NCBI GenBank assembly: GCA_900708905.1
Contig: CAADRB010000011.1
Coordinates: 488,062-552,061 of the forward strand
Origin: Hymenolepis diminuta
Lineage: Eukaryota; Platyhelminthes; Cestoda; Cyclophyllidea; Hymenolepididae
DNA length: 64,000 nt
Reading direction: 5' to 3'
Each line of letters opens with the position of its first letter. Positions within the stretch are counted from its first letter, which is position 1. This document shows, in pieces, positions 1 to 12,800 of this stretch. The translations under genes were made by a program, and so were the position numbers. Under the pieces are notes generated by a model. It was given only the letters and a program-made list of their open reading frames with translations, was not told the origin of the DNA and did not search any database.

Positions 1-62
1 CAGGACTAATTAATCGGCTTGTTTACAAATATCTGGCATTGAGGACCAAAAACTTGTTCAGT

Positions 63-98
63 AATCCAGGGGTAAATAAAAAATTTGAGCTTTAGTCG
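63..98 (+). repeat. Dispersed repeat family D fragment
   Basis: AATCCAGGGGTAAATAAA then AATTTGAGCTTT matches the family D core (ATCCAGGGGTC...AAAATTGAGCTTTT). Confidence 0.35.
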
Positions 99-989
99 TT
101 GATTTATTCATTAAGTAAATATTGTCCGACAAAAAACTAAAAATTAAATCAAGTAAGACTCAGTGGCCTCACTTCATTTCAAAAATTTTTTCCTATTCCT
201 CCCCTTCACCCCTATTGGACTTAACCATTGCCCAATTTCACTTGCTTTCTCAGGATAAAAATCGTGAATATTGACTTTTCATAAATGTTCGATATACATT
301 TGATGTCAACAAGAGAGAAGACACTAGTTAATTTTGATGACAACACTCAATTTCAGATGCCCAGTTATGTGCAAAGTTACCTCCAATTGCCAGTCACTAG
401 CATTACTAGGAATATCGACGACCAAAGTGGCTTCGTGATCACCTCCGATTGTTCCAGCAGTTTGAGCTTGGCGATTGTTTTCCTTCAATAGTTAATCATG
501 CAGAAATGTGAACGATCCTAATAATGCCAAGTGGGCATTGTAAGAATCCCTAAATAGAGCCACGATAAGAAAAGTTTTTATGAAACTGGATTTTTAATAA
601 CTTTATGCTCTGGATTCTCCTCCGACATTTCAACACTAATACCTGTTATGTACTAAAATTGATCAAGCAAGAGTGGATCCCCCTCGTATTAATGCGATCG
701 AATTTATTTTAGAATTTTCTATGAAGTCTTGAAGATTACAAAAACAGTTACAGCTACTAATTTTTAGAGGACTAAGATTTGAGTAGCAATATCGAGGTAT
801 ATCAGCAACGTATACAGAAAAAGATAAAAGGGTGAGATTTAAAAAATCAGGAGAAGGATATAAAATAAAATGGGTAAATTGCAGATGGGCACGGGTGTAT
901 ACGAATTGAGTTATGCCCTTCATAGAGTTAAATTATTTGTTGCGTTGATCTTCCAATAAGTCGGTATCGGAAAACTGCAAACTCGTAGA

Positions 990-1125
990 GTGGAGTAAAC
1001 AATCACACTAGTCAAGTCTGGCTGGTAAAGGATGCGCAGAATGCGCATTTCTCACCAGTAAGACTCCTTTGCTCGGGATGAGTGTTGACAACTCCTTACT
1101 GGGAATTGCTATAGGCCTGCGGTTT
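990..1125 (+). repeat. Repeat body resembling 33515-33600
   Basis: AATCACACTAGTCAAG, GGCTGGTAA and GGGATGAGTGTTGACAACTC correspond to AATCACTGGCTAA, GGCTAGTAA and GATGAGTGTTAGGATTC in the other copy, with an extra stretch between. Also contains a small inverted repeat (GCGCAGAATGCGC). Confidence 0.3.
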
Positions 1126-2391
1126 ATAGTTTGCATCGCCTATAAGTATTTATTTAAAAATAATTAAACTTTTGCAGATTTTGATGACTGTAAGCATTCA
1201 TAAATTTTCTTCACGTACTACCCGGTTAACTAGAGCTATTTCCTCTTCGTTCAGATCCCTTGAATTTCACAAACAAGTAACTATGTGATCTACATAAGCT
1301 GAGCTGAAATTCAGTATTTTCGCACCTCTTGGTGATAATTGCCACCCACCTTGGTATATAGAGTTAAAATAAGAGCAGCGGGTTGAATGCACCACCTGAC
1401 TAATTTTAGATATCTAAAATATCTCCGTAAGAGTTAAATAAAAATGCCACAAGAGAAGGTTAGTCTTGATATTCGTTAATGGTATGTTGCATTATTTATT
1501 CTTGTTTTTTAGTATTACTATGGTAGCATGCATTTTCAGGGAAAAATTAAAATACCTATTAGTGGAGTATCACCCGAATACTCCAATAAGCAAAATACTC
1601 CAGTAAAGGATGAAACAAAAAGAGGGTCAAAAAGGAATTTATGATGAATTCAGGATGTTAAGATCCTTACCTTATTTGAAATGTGGAGTTACTGAGTTGC
1701 CCACTTTCTCAAACTGGGGCATAATTCACTTTATAGCATCAAAATGTCACAAGGTCCAATTTTCATGATCTGACCCCCAGAATATCTTGGTGAGTGAATG
1801 ATAGCACTACTTATCCATCGCGGTCTTTCATATTGAGAAACATTGAATTTTCTTAGAACACATGACAGGAGTATCGTGAAATGTTTTCTAGGGTAAATTA
1901 CTAACACATCTAGCTCATACCGACAAAATATATTTCATTCCCAAAATTCTAGAATTATTTAGCACTGTAATGCTTTCAATTTTTTTGCAAGTCTTATCCA
2001 CTTGCTCTTGGCTGTAAAAAGATACGGTTGAGTCGAAGTAGCGGGACCAAATTAAAAGTTAAAATTACCCTATCTTGATACTAGTAATAGATAAATAAAT
2101 AGATTAGCAAATTCCATCATCGATCCATATTCATGCCTGTTTGTTGATGGATATTTAAAATAAACAATAAGTGTTCATTTAATTCCCTAAATATTATAAA
2201 ATTTCGCCAAAAGCTGTCTTTTCATAAGCTCAATTTTAAGTATATGAGTTTTTTTCCTTTTTCATTCACTTGGAAATGTCTCAAGTATTGCAAAATGGTA
2301 AAATTCCATTTACAATTACAAAGTTTAATGTAATTTAGAAGCCCCACCCCTAAAATAGTGAATTATAAAAAGCAACTTTCTCAATACTCTT

Positions 2392-2410
2392 GAGAGAGAG
2401 AGAGAGAGAG
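2392..2410. repeat. (GA)n microsatellite
   Basis: About nine GA units in the gene-poor left flank. Confidence 0.95.
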
Positions 2411-3852
2411 TACTGTCAAATATCCCATGACAGCGGTGTTAGATGTGCCTCTAATTTTCATGAATATCTTTGCCGTCTCAACGTCTGAGAGATAATTAGA
2501 CATGTGGAAGCTTATGAGATAGCTTCTAATCGGAAATTCAGCCAGATATGCTCATTGCGACTGTTATATTAATTTTTGTAGATTTTCTCATTTTTTGCAC
2601 AGCGATCCTCTATGCAGATCTATTTTTTGTGAAAATTGTCGAAAGGGAACAGTTGGAGATAGCAGCCCACGTTTTCTCAATTCTAGTGACTGCGTTATGA
2701 TTCTCCTCTTTTGGAATTTATTTCACCTACTTTAGATGTGTCTACTAGTGCCTTCCTTGACCTTCCTTTCAGGGCTTTTAATTTCAACAGCTGTTTAAAT
2801 TTTTACTGACTAATATTCCTAAAGCAACCGTAATTAGTTTGGCTTCAATATAAAATGTGAACCTTATTTTTACTTGATGGAAATAGCTATTATCATGTCT
2901 TTTATACATCATAATAAGTTTATCATAAAATTTTTACCTTATACACTTAATAAAGTGATTATAATAAAGATATGTATTGCATAGTACTGAGGGAAAGGTA
3001 GGCGAAATTTGCTGGATTCCCATATGCTGGATTTTACAACTTGTTTGCTCCCAAATAATTTCCTTGTTTAAAGAAGTTTATCTCACTTTAAAAGCTAGAC
3101 GGTTCGTAGGTTTCTATTTCTAATATAAATTTAAATAGGCAAATTGTTGCCAAACTGCAGTTTGTTTAAACTTTTAATTGAATAACTTTGGTTTGATTTC
3201 CTGTCTGATTTTTGATTTAAAAGGCGTGCCTATCTGCTGATAGAAAATGGCCTTTTTGATTTTACCTTCCTTAAAAATTGAATCTACTTTTACTACAAAC
3301 CTCCATCAGTAAAAACATTATTATCGAGTTTCTAAAGCAACAAATATGATTAAGAACTCGAGAGTAAGAAGAAATAGTGAGCAAAGAACCTCGATCATTT
3401 ATTATTATCATCGAAATCTGCCCTACAATTTAAATAATAAAACCCATTTAACGATATATTGATCGAAACCGATTAATTACTTTTTCCTAACTCTGACGTA
3501 AACTTGTTAATTAATTTGAAATGTACATTGCTAAATTAAAGCCAATTTTGAATACCTAGAAACAAGTGAATTAGAAGAATTTTAAATTTTGCATTATAAT
3601 GAAACCCACGGCAAGGCAACAATTTTCATATTTTCATCGTAGGAAAGTAACTGAAACGGTGCAAGAATTAAGTCGACTTATGGGGTTAAGATACCAACTA
3701 ACGGTTGGTAGTTAACAACTAGCAACAGCGCCAACAGTCACCAATTCGTAGCTGTTTGAGTAAGAGCTGATAACAATTGTGGAGTAGAAAACAAGGAGCT
3801 GATTAGACCAAAATGTATTCGGGGAAGTCGCAACGAGGATTGAAAGAGTAAG

Positions 3853-3879
3853 AAAGAGAGAGAGAGAGAGAGAGAGAGG
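3853..3879. repeat. (GA)n microsatellite
   Basis: About 13 AG units, followed by a purine-rich stretch to about 3910. Confidence 0.95.
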
Positions 3880-6060
3880 GGAGTGTTGAGGAACAGAGGA
3901 GATGAGAGGAAACGTGGCAGACGGTAACTGGCAGGCGTGTGTTATGTTTTGAGTGGAAAAACAGACAGTTTTATATGAGTCACTTGGGTAAGGACGAACG
4001 AGAACATGAGCGCAGATGTACTTTTAAGTGAGATAAGGAGGTTATAAAAAGAGGAGAAATCAAGACACGCGTTTTGAAATGACAGTCTTTTATTCGAGTT
4101 AGAAATTTGAGACTCCCTTTTGTCCTCAAGACCTCTACGACAAAGTTAATCTGAACTGCACAAATAGTAAAAACTCGACGCCGTTAACTTATTGAGTCAC
4201 TTTTTTCTAACTTGTCCACCACCTGTAATCGGTCTGACCTAACTAGATTGCTTTAACTCTGCATGTATATATCCCCCTTTGGAATTTCCCAAAATTACGA
4301 AGTTTCGCAACGCTCCTTTGCCCATCACCTTCTGCTCTACCTTAGTCGCATCTTCGTCACACCACGTTTGCTAACCGCAGCATCGGTCATAGGCATTGGC
4401 AACCATAGTATTTATCAGTCTCGGACCCTTTCCTTTATCTTTGGTCAAACTTCTCTCGCTGCGAAATATCATTTAAGTTAGCGAAAACGCTTACAAGTTT
4501 TAATTAATTAATTAGGCATATTAAAACCAGAAATAGCAATACATAATATTAAGAAATGAAACGGTGAGGAGCGGAGTAGAAGTACATGATGAAGTCTGAT
4601 TATCATGACCATTTGCTATATTTGAATCCTGGATTCATCAGATTTTCGGTTAATTTTAGATGAGAAATATGGTTCACTCTGTGGTATTTTCATATCGCAA
4701 AATTCAAGTTTTTACTTAGCCTTTGCGTATGTTCATTTACATGATATTTGGGATCATTTCTATTCACTTTCATTTAGGCAGTTGATACCAGCAACCAAGT
4801 TTACAAAATAGCAGAGCTCACTCTGTGAAATGTTATTACATTATAGCCCACAGCAAGACAAAATGATTGTACAATTTCTCAGTATGTGAAAACAGCTAAA
4901 TCGATAAATATTACATTCGGTAAATGGTAAAGAGAAGGGCATCTGAACAACTATGGGAGTCGTCAAGGTATCTGTTATGATCTGCTCTTCCCTGTAGGAT
5001 ACCATAACATGTTCTTAGATTCCCTAAGACACTGCACTAGTCACAAATTCTACCCAACAACCCCACAGTACGAAACGACCCAAACCACCACATCAAAATA
5101 AGATTCACGTTTTCGTATCGATAGGTTAATTTGCATGCCAGCAAAGAAGAAATTGGAAGTGCAACCAATCACATATTTTATGCTGTTCAATGTGCAGTTT
5201 TGTATTTTAGTTCAAAATTCAAGATTACTCTAATATTTAAAAATAAAATGATTTATATAACTTTCAGAACGGAAAGTTGCAAGACGAACCTGGAAATATA
5301 TGCTAAAAAACGAAAAGGCAATCATAAGGTTCCACAGAGCCCTATCTTCAATGCATCATATCATCGATACAGTCTTTAAATAAATAGATTTATTTTGCAT
5401 AATGCTGATTTTAATATTTTGCAATGTAAAGCTCTTCTATGCTGCAGTATTGTTAGAAGACCTACTTCTGCTGTTATGATGTATCACTATCTAGATATCA
5501 TCAGGTTACAGGCGGCTCAGACTCAAAGAGAATGACAAGACAGGATGCAGTTATACAAAAAAATTCTTAACCAAACAAGGCAATATAAAGGAATACAAGT
5601 TATTGTAAGTGGCCTGAGTAAAATTGGAGTTTAAAAAAGAAAGAGAATAAAACGTAATGGAATACAGATGTCTCAGCGTAAAAAGCGGGGGAGAGAAGAG
5701 AGTACATCAGAATTCCCATGTAGAAGGCGTCGTTAGACGCTCGATAGTATCCGTAGGTCCTCGGACAGTGGAAAGCTCTGCTCTGGAACAGGAAGGAGGT
5801 ATTCATTTAAGAGGTAGAACAAGAAAGGATGATTAATACTACAAACATTTTGATTGATTCTGGCTATAAATATCATAAGCATATACTACTTCGTTTCGTC
5901 AATTGGCCCGATACATACCACTTATATTGTCCTTATATTGTTGATATTTGAAAATAAAACACTGTCAAAAATAACTCTCGAGCGCCCAAGTATTGCTAAG
6001 GACGACGGGTGACTTAGGGACAGCCTGGGGGAACCGATCTGCCTGATATTAAACACAAAC

Positions 6061-6632
6061 ACTGCAGTAATGAGCTTTGTTTTATTATGAATTTTCTTTT
6101 GGCTTCAAGAGGACATAGATGGAAATGTATTACGTGTTTCATAATTAGTGTACATATATATTTTATAGGAAGCCGACAAAAAATTGCAAGCCCTTCTTTT
6201 ATTTTGTAAAGCCACATATATANNNNNNNNNNNNNNNNNNNNNNNNNNNNNNNNNNNNNNNNNNNNNNNNNNNNNNNNNNNNNNNNNNNNNNNNNACATA
6301 TATCGAAGTAACTTCCGATACAGTGATCGTGATAAAAATGTAGAAAAGATATGTTCATAATATAAATTCAGGTCGGAAGGTAGCAAAAAAGTTAAAGAGA
6401 GTTCTATATTGCCATCTGAGTTGCGATATGAGTTAGATAAGAGGTATAAGTATTGCTAACAACATTGGTCATATATTGTACGTCTGGTTTATCCGCGTTT
6501 ATAGAAAATAGGCATGGAATGACGGGGAGGAGAAAGATAAGGGGATAGGCAAAGGGAATCGAATATAATGTTGGAGAAAGGGGAGGAAAGACATTTTGAA
6601 GATGGAAATATTCTATATGCCGTTTGAGGTGG
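6061..6632 (-). other. Probable PLD 3' UTR
   Basis: Runs from the stop codon to candidate polyadenylation signals. AATAAA occurs on the minus strand at 6203-6198 and 6086-6081. No coding feature is convincing here. The (TA)-rich assembly gap lies within it. Confidence 0.45.
6223..6295. other. Assembly gap of 73 N
   Basis: The gap is flanked by CACATATATA on one side and ACATATATCG on the other, so it probably hides an AT-rich microsatellite. It interrupts the PLD 3' UTR, not the coding region. Confidence 0.98.
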
Positions 6633-6857
6633 TCATGTCCATACAATAGAACCGATGGCGTTCTCTTTCGACAGCTGTGGTGGTGTCAGATCCTCCTTTG
6701 AAAGGAAGTCTTCTGGAAATTTCACCAAGTGGCCATGAAGACCTGCAATCAACTCTTTGGCCTTCTTGGGATCACGTCGACACATTGGTTCCACGCTGCG
6801 TATTTCAACTACTTTACTAAAGCATTCCATATTGTTCGAAGGCACCATGGCGAATAC
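6633..6857 (-). CDS. PLD coding exon 19: C-terminus
   Basis: 79 nt after exon 18, acceptor TCCCTCTTGTTAG. Begins [10 protein letters not shown], then [20 protein letters not shown] and a C-terminal GSIVWT followed by TGA at 6635-6633. Animal PLDs also end in a hydrophobic (E)VWT tail needed for activity in mammalian enzymes, which confirms the stop. Confidence 0.96.
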   Translation of the reverse strand, partial: VFAMVPSNNMECFSKVVEIRSVEPMCRRDPKKAKELIAGLHGHLVKFPEDFLSKEDLTPPQLSKENAIGSIVWT

Positions 6858-9800
6858 CTAACAAGAGGGAAAACAAAGTTACATAGTCTTGCTACTGATA
6901 ATGATTTAGTAACAAATGTCAGCATAGATCACGCACATCATCGAAGATTTTCATATTACTCTCGGCGAATTTGCACCAAACCTTCTGAAAAAATTCATTG
7001 CAGACGGGGTCGTCAAGGAGATTATGATCCCAGTCGGCCGTCTCTCGGGCTTTTTTCGTCAAAACTCCTAGATGTTCGGCCATGAGGGATTTGCGGAATC
7101 GTCGAGCTACTTCACCAACAAATACCTTTTGGCCTGCGAATGTAGCTTCTTTCAGTGCGCCAAACTATACAAAGTAATGATAGTTGAACTTATAATAATG
7201 AACAATATTCTAAATATTTTAATTAATACTCTGGAATAAAAATCTGCAAGCAAATAAAACATATGAGGAGGCGATGGTGGAATGTTTATATTTCGATAGA
7301 TAATGTCTATCTACATCTAAGCTGCTTATCTTGAAAACATTCCAAATTGATATATCCGTATAATCATTATCTTATTTCTCTTAAATGACTGATTTAAAAA
7401 GTACCCAGTGTGAATCAACGGCTACGAAGTTATGAGATGTCTTCTTCATCTTCGAGTAAATTAGAGCTGGACGAAATGCGAATCTTCAAATAACACCTTT
7501 CATCTTTTTCCACCATGCTATTTAATTATCTACTTATAATCCATTATGAAAATTGTACCTTTTCATATGCCTTTGCTATATCTTAAATGTTTTCATCCAC
7601 CCTTCAGTATATATGTGATTTCTTTCTGTTCCTATTTCATTCCAGTCCAAACGTAATAGAATCTTTTTCCTAACCAGAAATAATACAAAATAGCGTGGGG
7701 AAAATCTGACTTAAACATTCTAATTTTTACGATTTTCAAAGTAAAATTTTATTGACTTACCTCTGGAGTATCTTCGGCCACTAGAGCGAGCTCACTGTCA
7801 CGGTAACCAAGCATACTTCTGTCATTGATATTTGCCGATCCAATTATCAGCTTGCGATCATCCACGATCATTATCTTTGAGTGAACATATATGAACTCAG
7901 TTGTCTGCAATAAACGAAAAACAGAGTGGTAATTAGGAAAGGTTAGAGATTGCAAGAATGTGATATTTAAAACATAAACGGCAAAAAAGGTAGTCCACCT
8001 ATACCTATCCATGAGAACTCGGATACCAAACGCATAATAAATATTCGTTTTATATATCAATTGGGCCATTTAACAATGAAATAAAGATATCTTTACTCAG
8101 TATATTTGGACTTGATTTAGGAAGAATTGGCTTTTTTCTTTAGTGGTATTATATTTTGTTATCCACGGTGAAGTCAAGACGTTAGAAAACGAATGAACTC
8201 GGAGAACAATATCTTATTCCAGTAAGAAGTTAAGGGAAGATGATCGAATATAACTCAGAGCATCAAATATTCGCACTTCATTCAACTTTCGTATTCTCAG
8301 AATCTGAATTTCAAATATCAGAATTTTTTCCCTTAAATGGCGTTCAAATCTTATTCACCATCAGATTAACTTCGAAATGTAGTTGCACAATTTCAGTACA
8401 TCTTTTAGTTCTAATGGGCAGCATAACAATAAGCTAAGAGCAAGCACAAATCTAAGTTGATAAAATATATCCATTTCACGATATGAGTGGATTAAGAAGA
8501 AAGATAAATACACTTTAGGAATCTTGAATTTAGGCTTGATTAATCTTGCCTCACACACTGTAAGATTGGAAGACCCTTTCCGATCTCAGGATTAAGGCAA
8601 ATTCTAATATGCTTGTGAGCAAGTTCACCAAATAAAATATTTTCATTCCAGACTGTATTTACCCAGTTTATATTGTTTACTTCGTAGGATGCATACTTGA
8701 TTAAAAATAGAATTAGAGTAGGGCTACTTGGGTTTGAAACATATAAGCGTGTATTTAAACAGAGCGTCAACTGTTTCCCTAAAATGGAGGTCAATAGACA
8801 CATTGTATTTGAATTTTAATATAAATATTACCAATCGACCATCAGGCCAAGTATCGCAGGTACGTAGGCCACAGACGCTGATATAGTCCTCAGGTTGTGC
8901 TATGATAATTCTGAGTCGAGGAATAAGTGCAGTTGGGCCATGGAAGAGACTCTGTTTGATGAATAGCAGCTCGTAGTTTATGGAAACACCAGACTCCCGA
9001 GAACCTGCATCACCTTCAAACCCTGGTAACAGGGGCATGATTATGTACACACGGAATGGTTTCTTTTCCCTATAATAAGGAGCATACTCCGTACATTAGT
9101 TGGTATAATCTCTCAACAGATCAACTATTTAGGCTAGGATAAGAATAGCAACTGGTTCTTGCTTAACGTACATAAATAATTGCGTTCTGCAACGTGATGA
9201 AACAATATGATTTCATAAACCACCAGGAACGGAGGAATTAGAAATAAACTAAGCTAGCGACCTCTTCAGTTTGTACAAAAGATTTTGCCTTTACACGGAC
9301 CGATATGGGGGCAAATTGGACCAATGAGAACTTAAAACGTGATATACACTCATCTTCAAGCCTTCTGCTGTGAGACAGTGTTGTGGCCAATGCAACTAGA
9401 TAGTCGTTTCCACTCACCTTTATACCCTTTTATCCTGATCTACTTTTCTATCTTTAATACTGCTATTGAAATTTGTACCCTTTCATTCTATATTGTTTTA
9501 TTTTTAATGGCCTATTCGGACCATGCTGCCATCGGTTGAAAAGAGGCAATTAAATCTGAAGCAAGGCAAATATTTTTATTAAATGCTTATGAATTCATAT
9601 AAATGCATAATAAATAAAAAATAAATGTCAAAAAGTGCTTTTTATGAATATTATTAAAGTGTCATAAAGGCGCATCCTCCTATAGCCCAAAACAAAAATA
9701 TATACTATTCAATCAAATTGGGAAAAATGATTATATATGTACAGGGTGCGTAAGATATCTGAGGAAACATATTTTTGTGATTTAAACTAGCTCCATAATA

Positions 9801-12800
9801 ATTGATGTGTTTTTTATAACTGAAGATCCCCTGCCAGGTACTAATACAACTAATGAAATGAAAAGACATGCTGTGGACATGTGTCCACAGAAGCGAAATA
9901 TAGGAGTTTAGGGATTGCAAGACTTCCAAAAGTCACCAGATTTTCATTTGCAAAGTTATAAAGGATCTGCTGAATGAAAGTAATGAAGATGAATTGGCCG
10001 TGAGGAAGACAGCATTGTCAACGCTCTGTTGACTCACTCAGAACATCTGAATTTGTTAGAAGAATGCATGGTATGGCATGATGGACGAACATCCTGGGAA
10101 GTCAATGCGCGACATCTTGCCAAAGATCTTCAAGTGTCTGAAGGGAGAATAAGGAATGTTGTTCATCAAGACCTCGGATATAAATCATACGTTCTTAGTC
10201 GAGGTCTTCAGTTTACGTGGACAAAAACAACTCAAGAAAATCGTTCAATGAGTGCATAACGACTCTTAAGGAAATTGAAGCACCCGGAAGAACAGGAGTG
10301 CCTAGTTTTCTCCGACTGAAAAAATCTTCCATCAGGATGAAAATATAAATGTCGAAGAAATTACAGATAGTTGGCTATGTGCAGTTGGACCCCACTGAAG
10401 TTCAAACTGTTATGCGCAGGACGTTTACAGCAACAGTGATGGTTTTAGGTGTTGTTGTTGCTAGCAATGAGAGGCACATCGTAACTCCTCTATTTTTCCA
10501 CAGAACCTTAGATTCAATGCAGATACAGATGCTTATGTCGAGACTCTTCAAACCATTGCTATGTAGCCTTGGATAGACAGCGTGGCGAATGAAGGAAGAC
10601 CCTATATCTTCCAACAAGTTTCGCTTTCCTCCCGTAAAGCTCTCAAAACCCAAGATCGGATGGCCGAGAATTTTCATCATCATGCCACGTCAAACTTATA
10701 GCTGCCCCTTAACTCACCAGATCTTAATCCTTTTGATTATTACCTGTGAGGTAGGGCGCGTCGCGGTGGGCTTGAAAAGGAAGTTGATAAGCATCCCCAT
10801 AACACCAAATCCTCCTCTCTGATGGAAGCAATAGTCTGAGAAATGGAGGAAATCAGTAAAGACAACCTAATCAAAACATGGAGTGGCTTTTGGACTCGAA
10901 TGGAGTCGATGATAGAAGCAGAAGGAGGATATATAGAATAAAATCTAGGTTAATATTATGTTTATTTATTTTGTTAAAAGAAATTGTAATTTTCGACCAT
11001 TAGCAATTTCATTTTTTGTTTTTCTGAAAGTGCTTAAGGCGTACTCAGATGCCTTACGCACCCCGTATATATGTATGAATTTTCTTTATAGAGCAGATTA
11101 AAGGTATGAGTAAATCAAGTGCCTAAGTATCTTCAATCCAACAACTGAATAGTCGAAACTTGGAATAATAATAGAATAGAATGTCTGCAGCTTGAAAAAT
11201 GATCAATATAAAATGAATAATCCCTTTTCAAACACAAGATTGAAAGGATTCAGACACAGTGACAAAACATATATATTAAAAGAAAACAAAAGACGATAAA
11301 TTTGTAACCAGAAACCGTGACTAAGTGGCAAAGCAAAGCTCAAAAACCTACTCACCTGTAAGCTCGTAAAATCCTATCATAGAGCGCCTGAACAATCATA
11401 TTCTTCACTAAACCCGGCTGCAGTTCCGATTCCACCGCCACAGGACTTCCAACACGTATATTATTCCTCGAGGCCTGAATGTCCTGTTCCATAGTCTTCT
11501 CATTCAACCAACTCACAAAGAATTGATTCTCAATATACACGTAATGCTCAGCATTACGAATTGCCTCAATGTAGGCATTGTGGATGGATCGTTCAGTGAA
11601 TTGCGGAGTGATATTTAAGTTGTTTGGCTCTTCTGCAAAGTCGTTATCCCCACCAGTACCCCCACTTCGGTTCACCACCAGAGACCATCGTGATGCGGAC
11701 CTCAGAGCTTGCATTTGGATGAAGTGAGCACGTCGACGACCGGATACAGCAGACATACCCATCTGTTTCCAAGGTTCGCAGGGAGGCGAAGGAAGAAGCA
11801 TAGGGGGAATCGGAAGCTTGTTGCTGTGGGCTCTTCGTCTTTTCACTTTGCGCATCTAAAGGAAATCATTGTGTTAGTTTAAATTATTTTTCACTTATAT
11901 TTGTTACTTAAAACCGGTTTGAATATATATAATTTTTATTTGAAAACCTAAATTATTAAACATTTTACGTTATTATTTATGCCGTTTATATGTTAATTAT
12001 CAAATTATTTTAACTAATTTATTGCATAATTAGATAATGTCATTATTTACGTGTACAATTATAACACAAACTGTCATAACTGTTCCGAAGATTTCAGCTT
12101 GTTATTAACTCTTATATTTAATTAGTACTGGTATTGATGGCTGGTAAATGGAAAAGGGACTTGTAACTAGAGACCAATTATGATTTTAAAAAATAATAAT
12201 AGTGAGAACCCTGCCCAGTTTCAAACATTTGAAATGGTCTAACATTTGCTAACTCAAATTAGCGTCGAAGGAGAACATAGATAGACCTACTTAATATTCG
12301 GTGGTTAGCCCATAGGGTTTCAACCATCCTCAATAGGTAGGCATATTTCTTTCCGTGCAAAAATTAAGGAGGGGAGTTGGGATTTTCATCGCCAAATATT
12401 CTAGTACTAGTTAATACAATTCATCTTCCTTCCCAATATGTTTGAACTAAAGCGGTCAATAAAGTTGAGGTTCTTCAAAAGCTAACAAAGAAATAGCTTC
12501 GTTTTGCCACTTCATTTAATCAAGTGAAATTTTTGATGAGTCAGTCTGATCTCACGATTATTATAATTTATATATTCCATCGTGAATCATCCTATGCAAA
12601 CGGTCTAAAAGCCGTTTTAGATTAGCGATGATTAATTTCGCTAGTAAAACATTGTGACCAGAACTAAACAATCGTATGAACTTTTAATAGTCTTATTTTC
12701 TTATTCATGACTGTAAGGAAATACCTCATGAATCAAAGCGGTATCGCCAACCGTTTACTTAAATAGACCGGTCAACAAACTCCGAGTATGGCGTGTATAA

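Larger units (their letters stand above)
1..6060. other. Gene-poor region beyond the PLD 3' end
   Basis: No reading frame has splice support or recognisable protein; the longest are about 70-80 codons and look random. Holds two (GA)n tracts and repeat fragments at 63-98 and 990-1125. Confidence 0.55.
9742..11065 (+). mobile_element. Decayed mariner-like DNA transposon (1324 bp)
   Basis: The ends are 22-bp inverted repeats starting CAGGGTGCGTAAG (left) and CGGGGTGCGTAAG (right, read outward), differing at a few positions, each flanked by TA (9740-9741, 11066-11067). Inside, remnants of an IS630/Tc1/mariner transposase run on the plus strand, opposite to PLD, within its intron 15. Length, ends and TA duplication agree with a full-size mariner. 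Stops and frameshifts show it is inactive. Confidence 0.93.

Noticed and set aside
6729..7085. Plus-strand 118-codon frame
   Set aside because: Antisense shadow of PLD exons 18 and 19, which match conserved PLD sequence.
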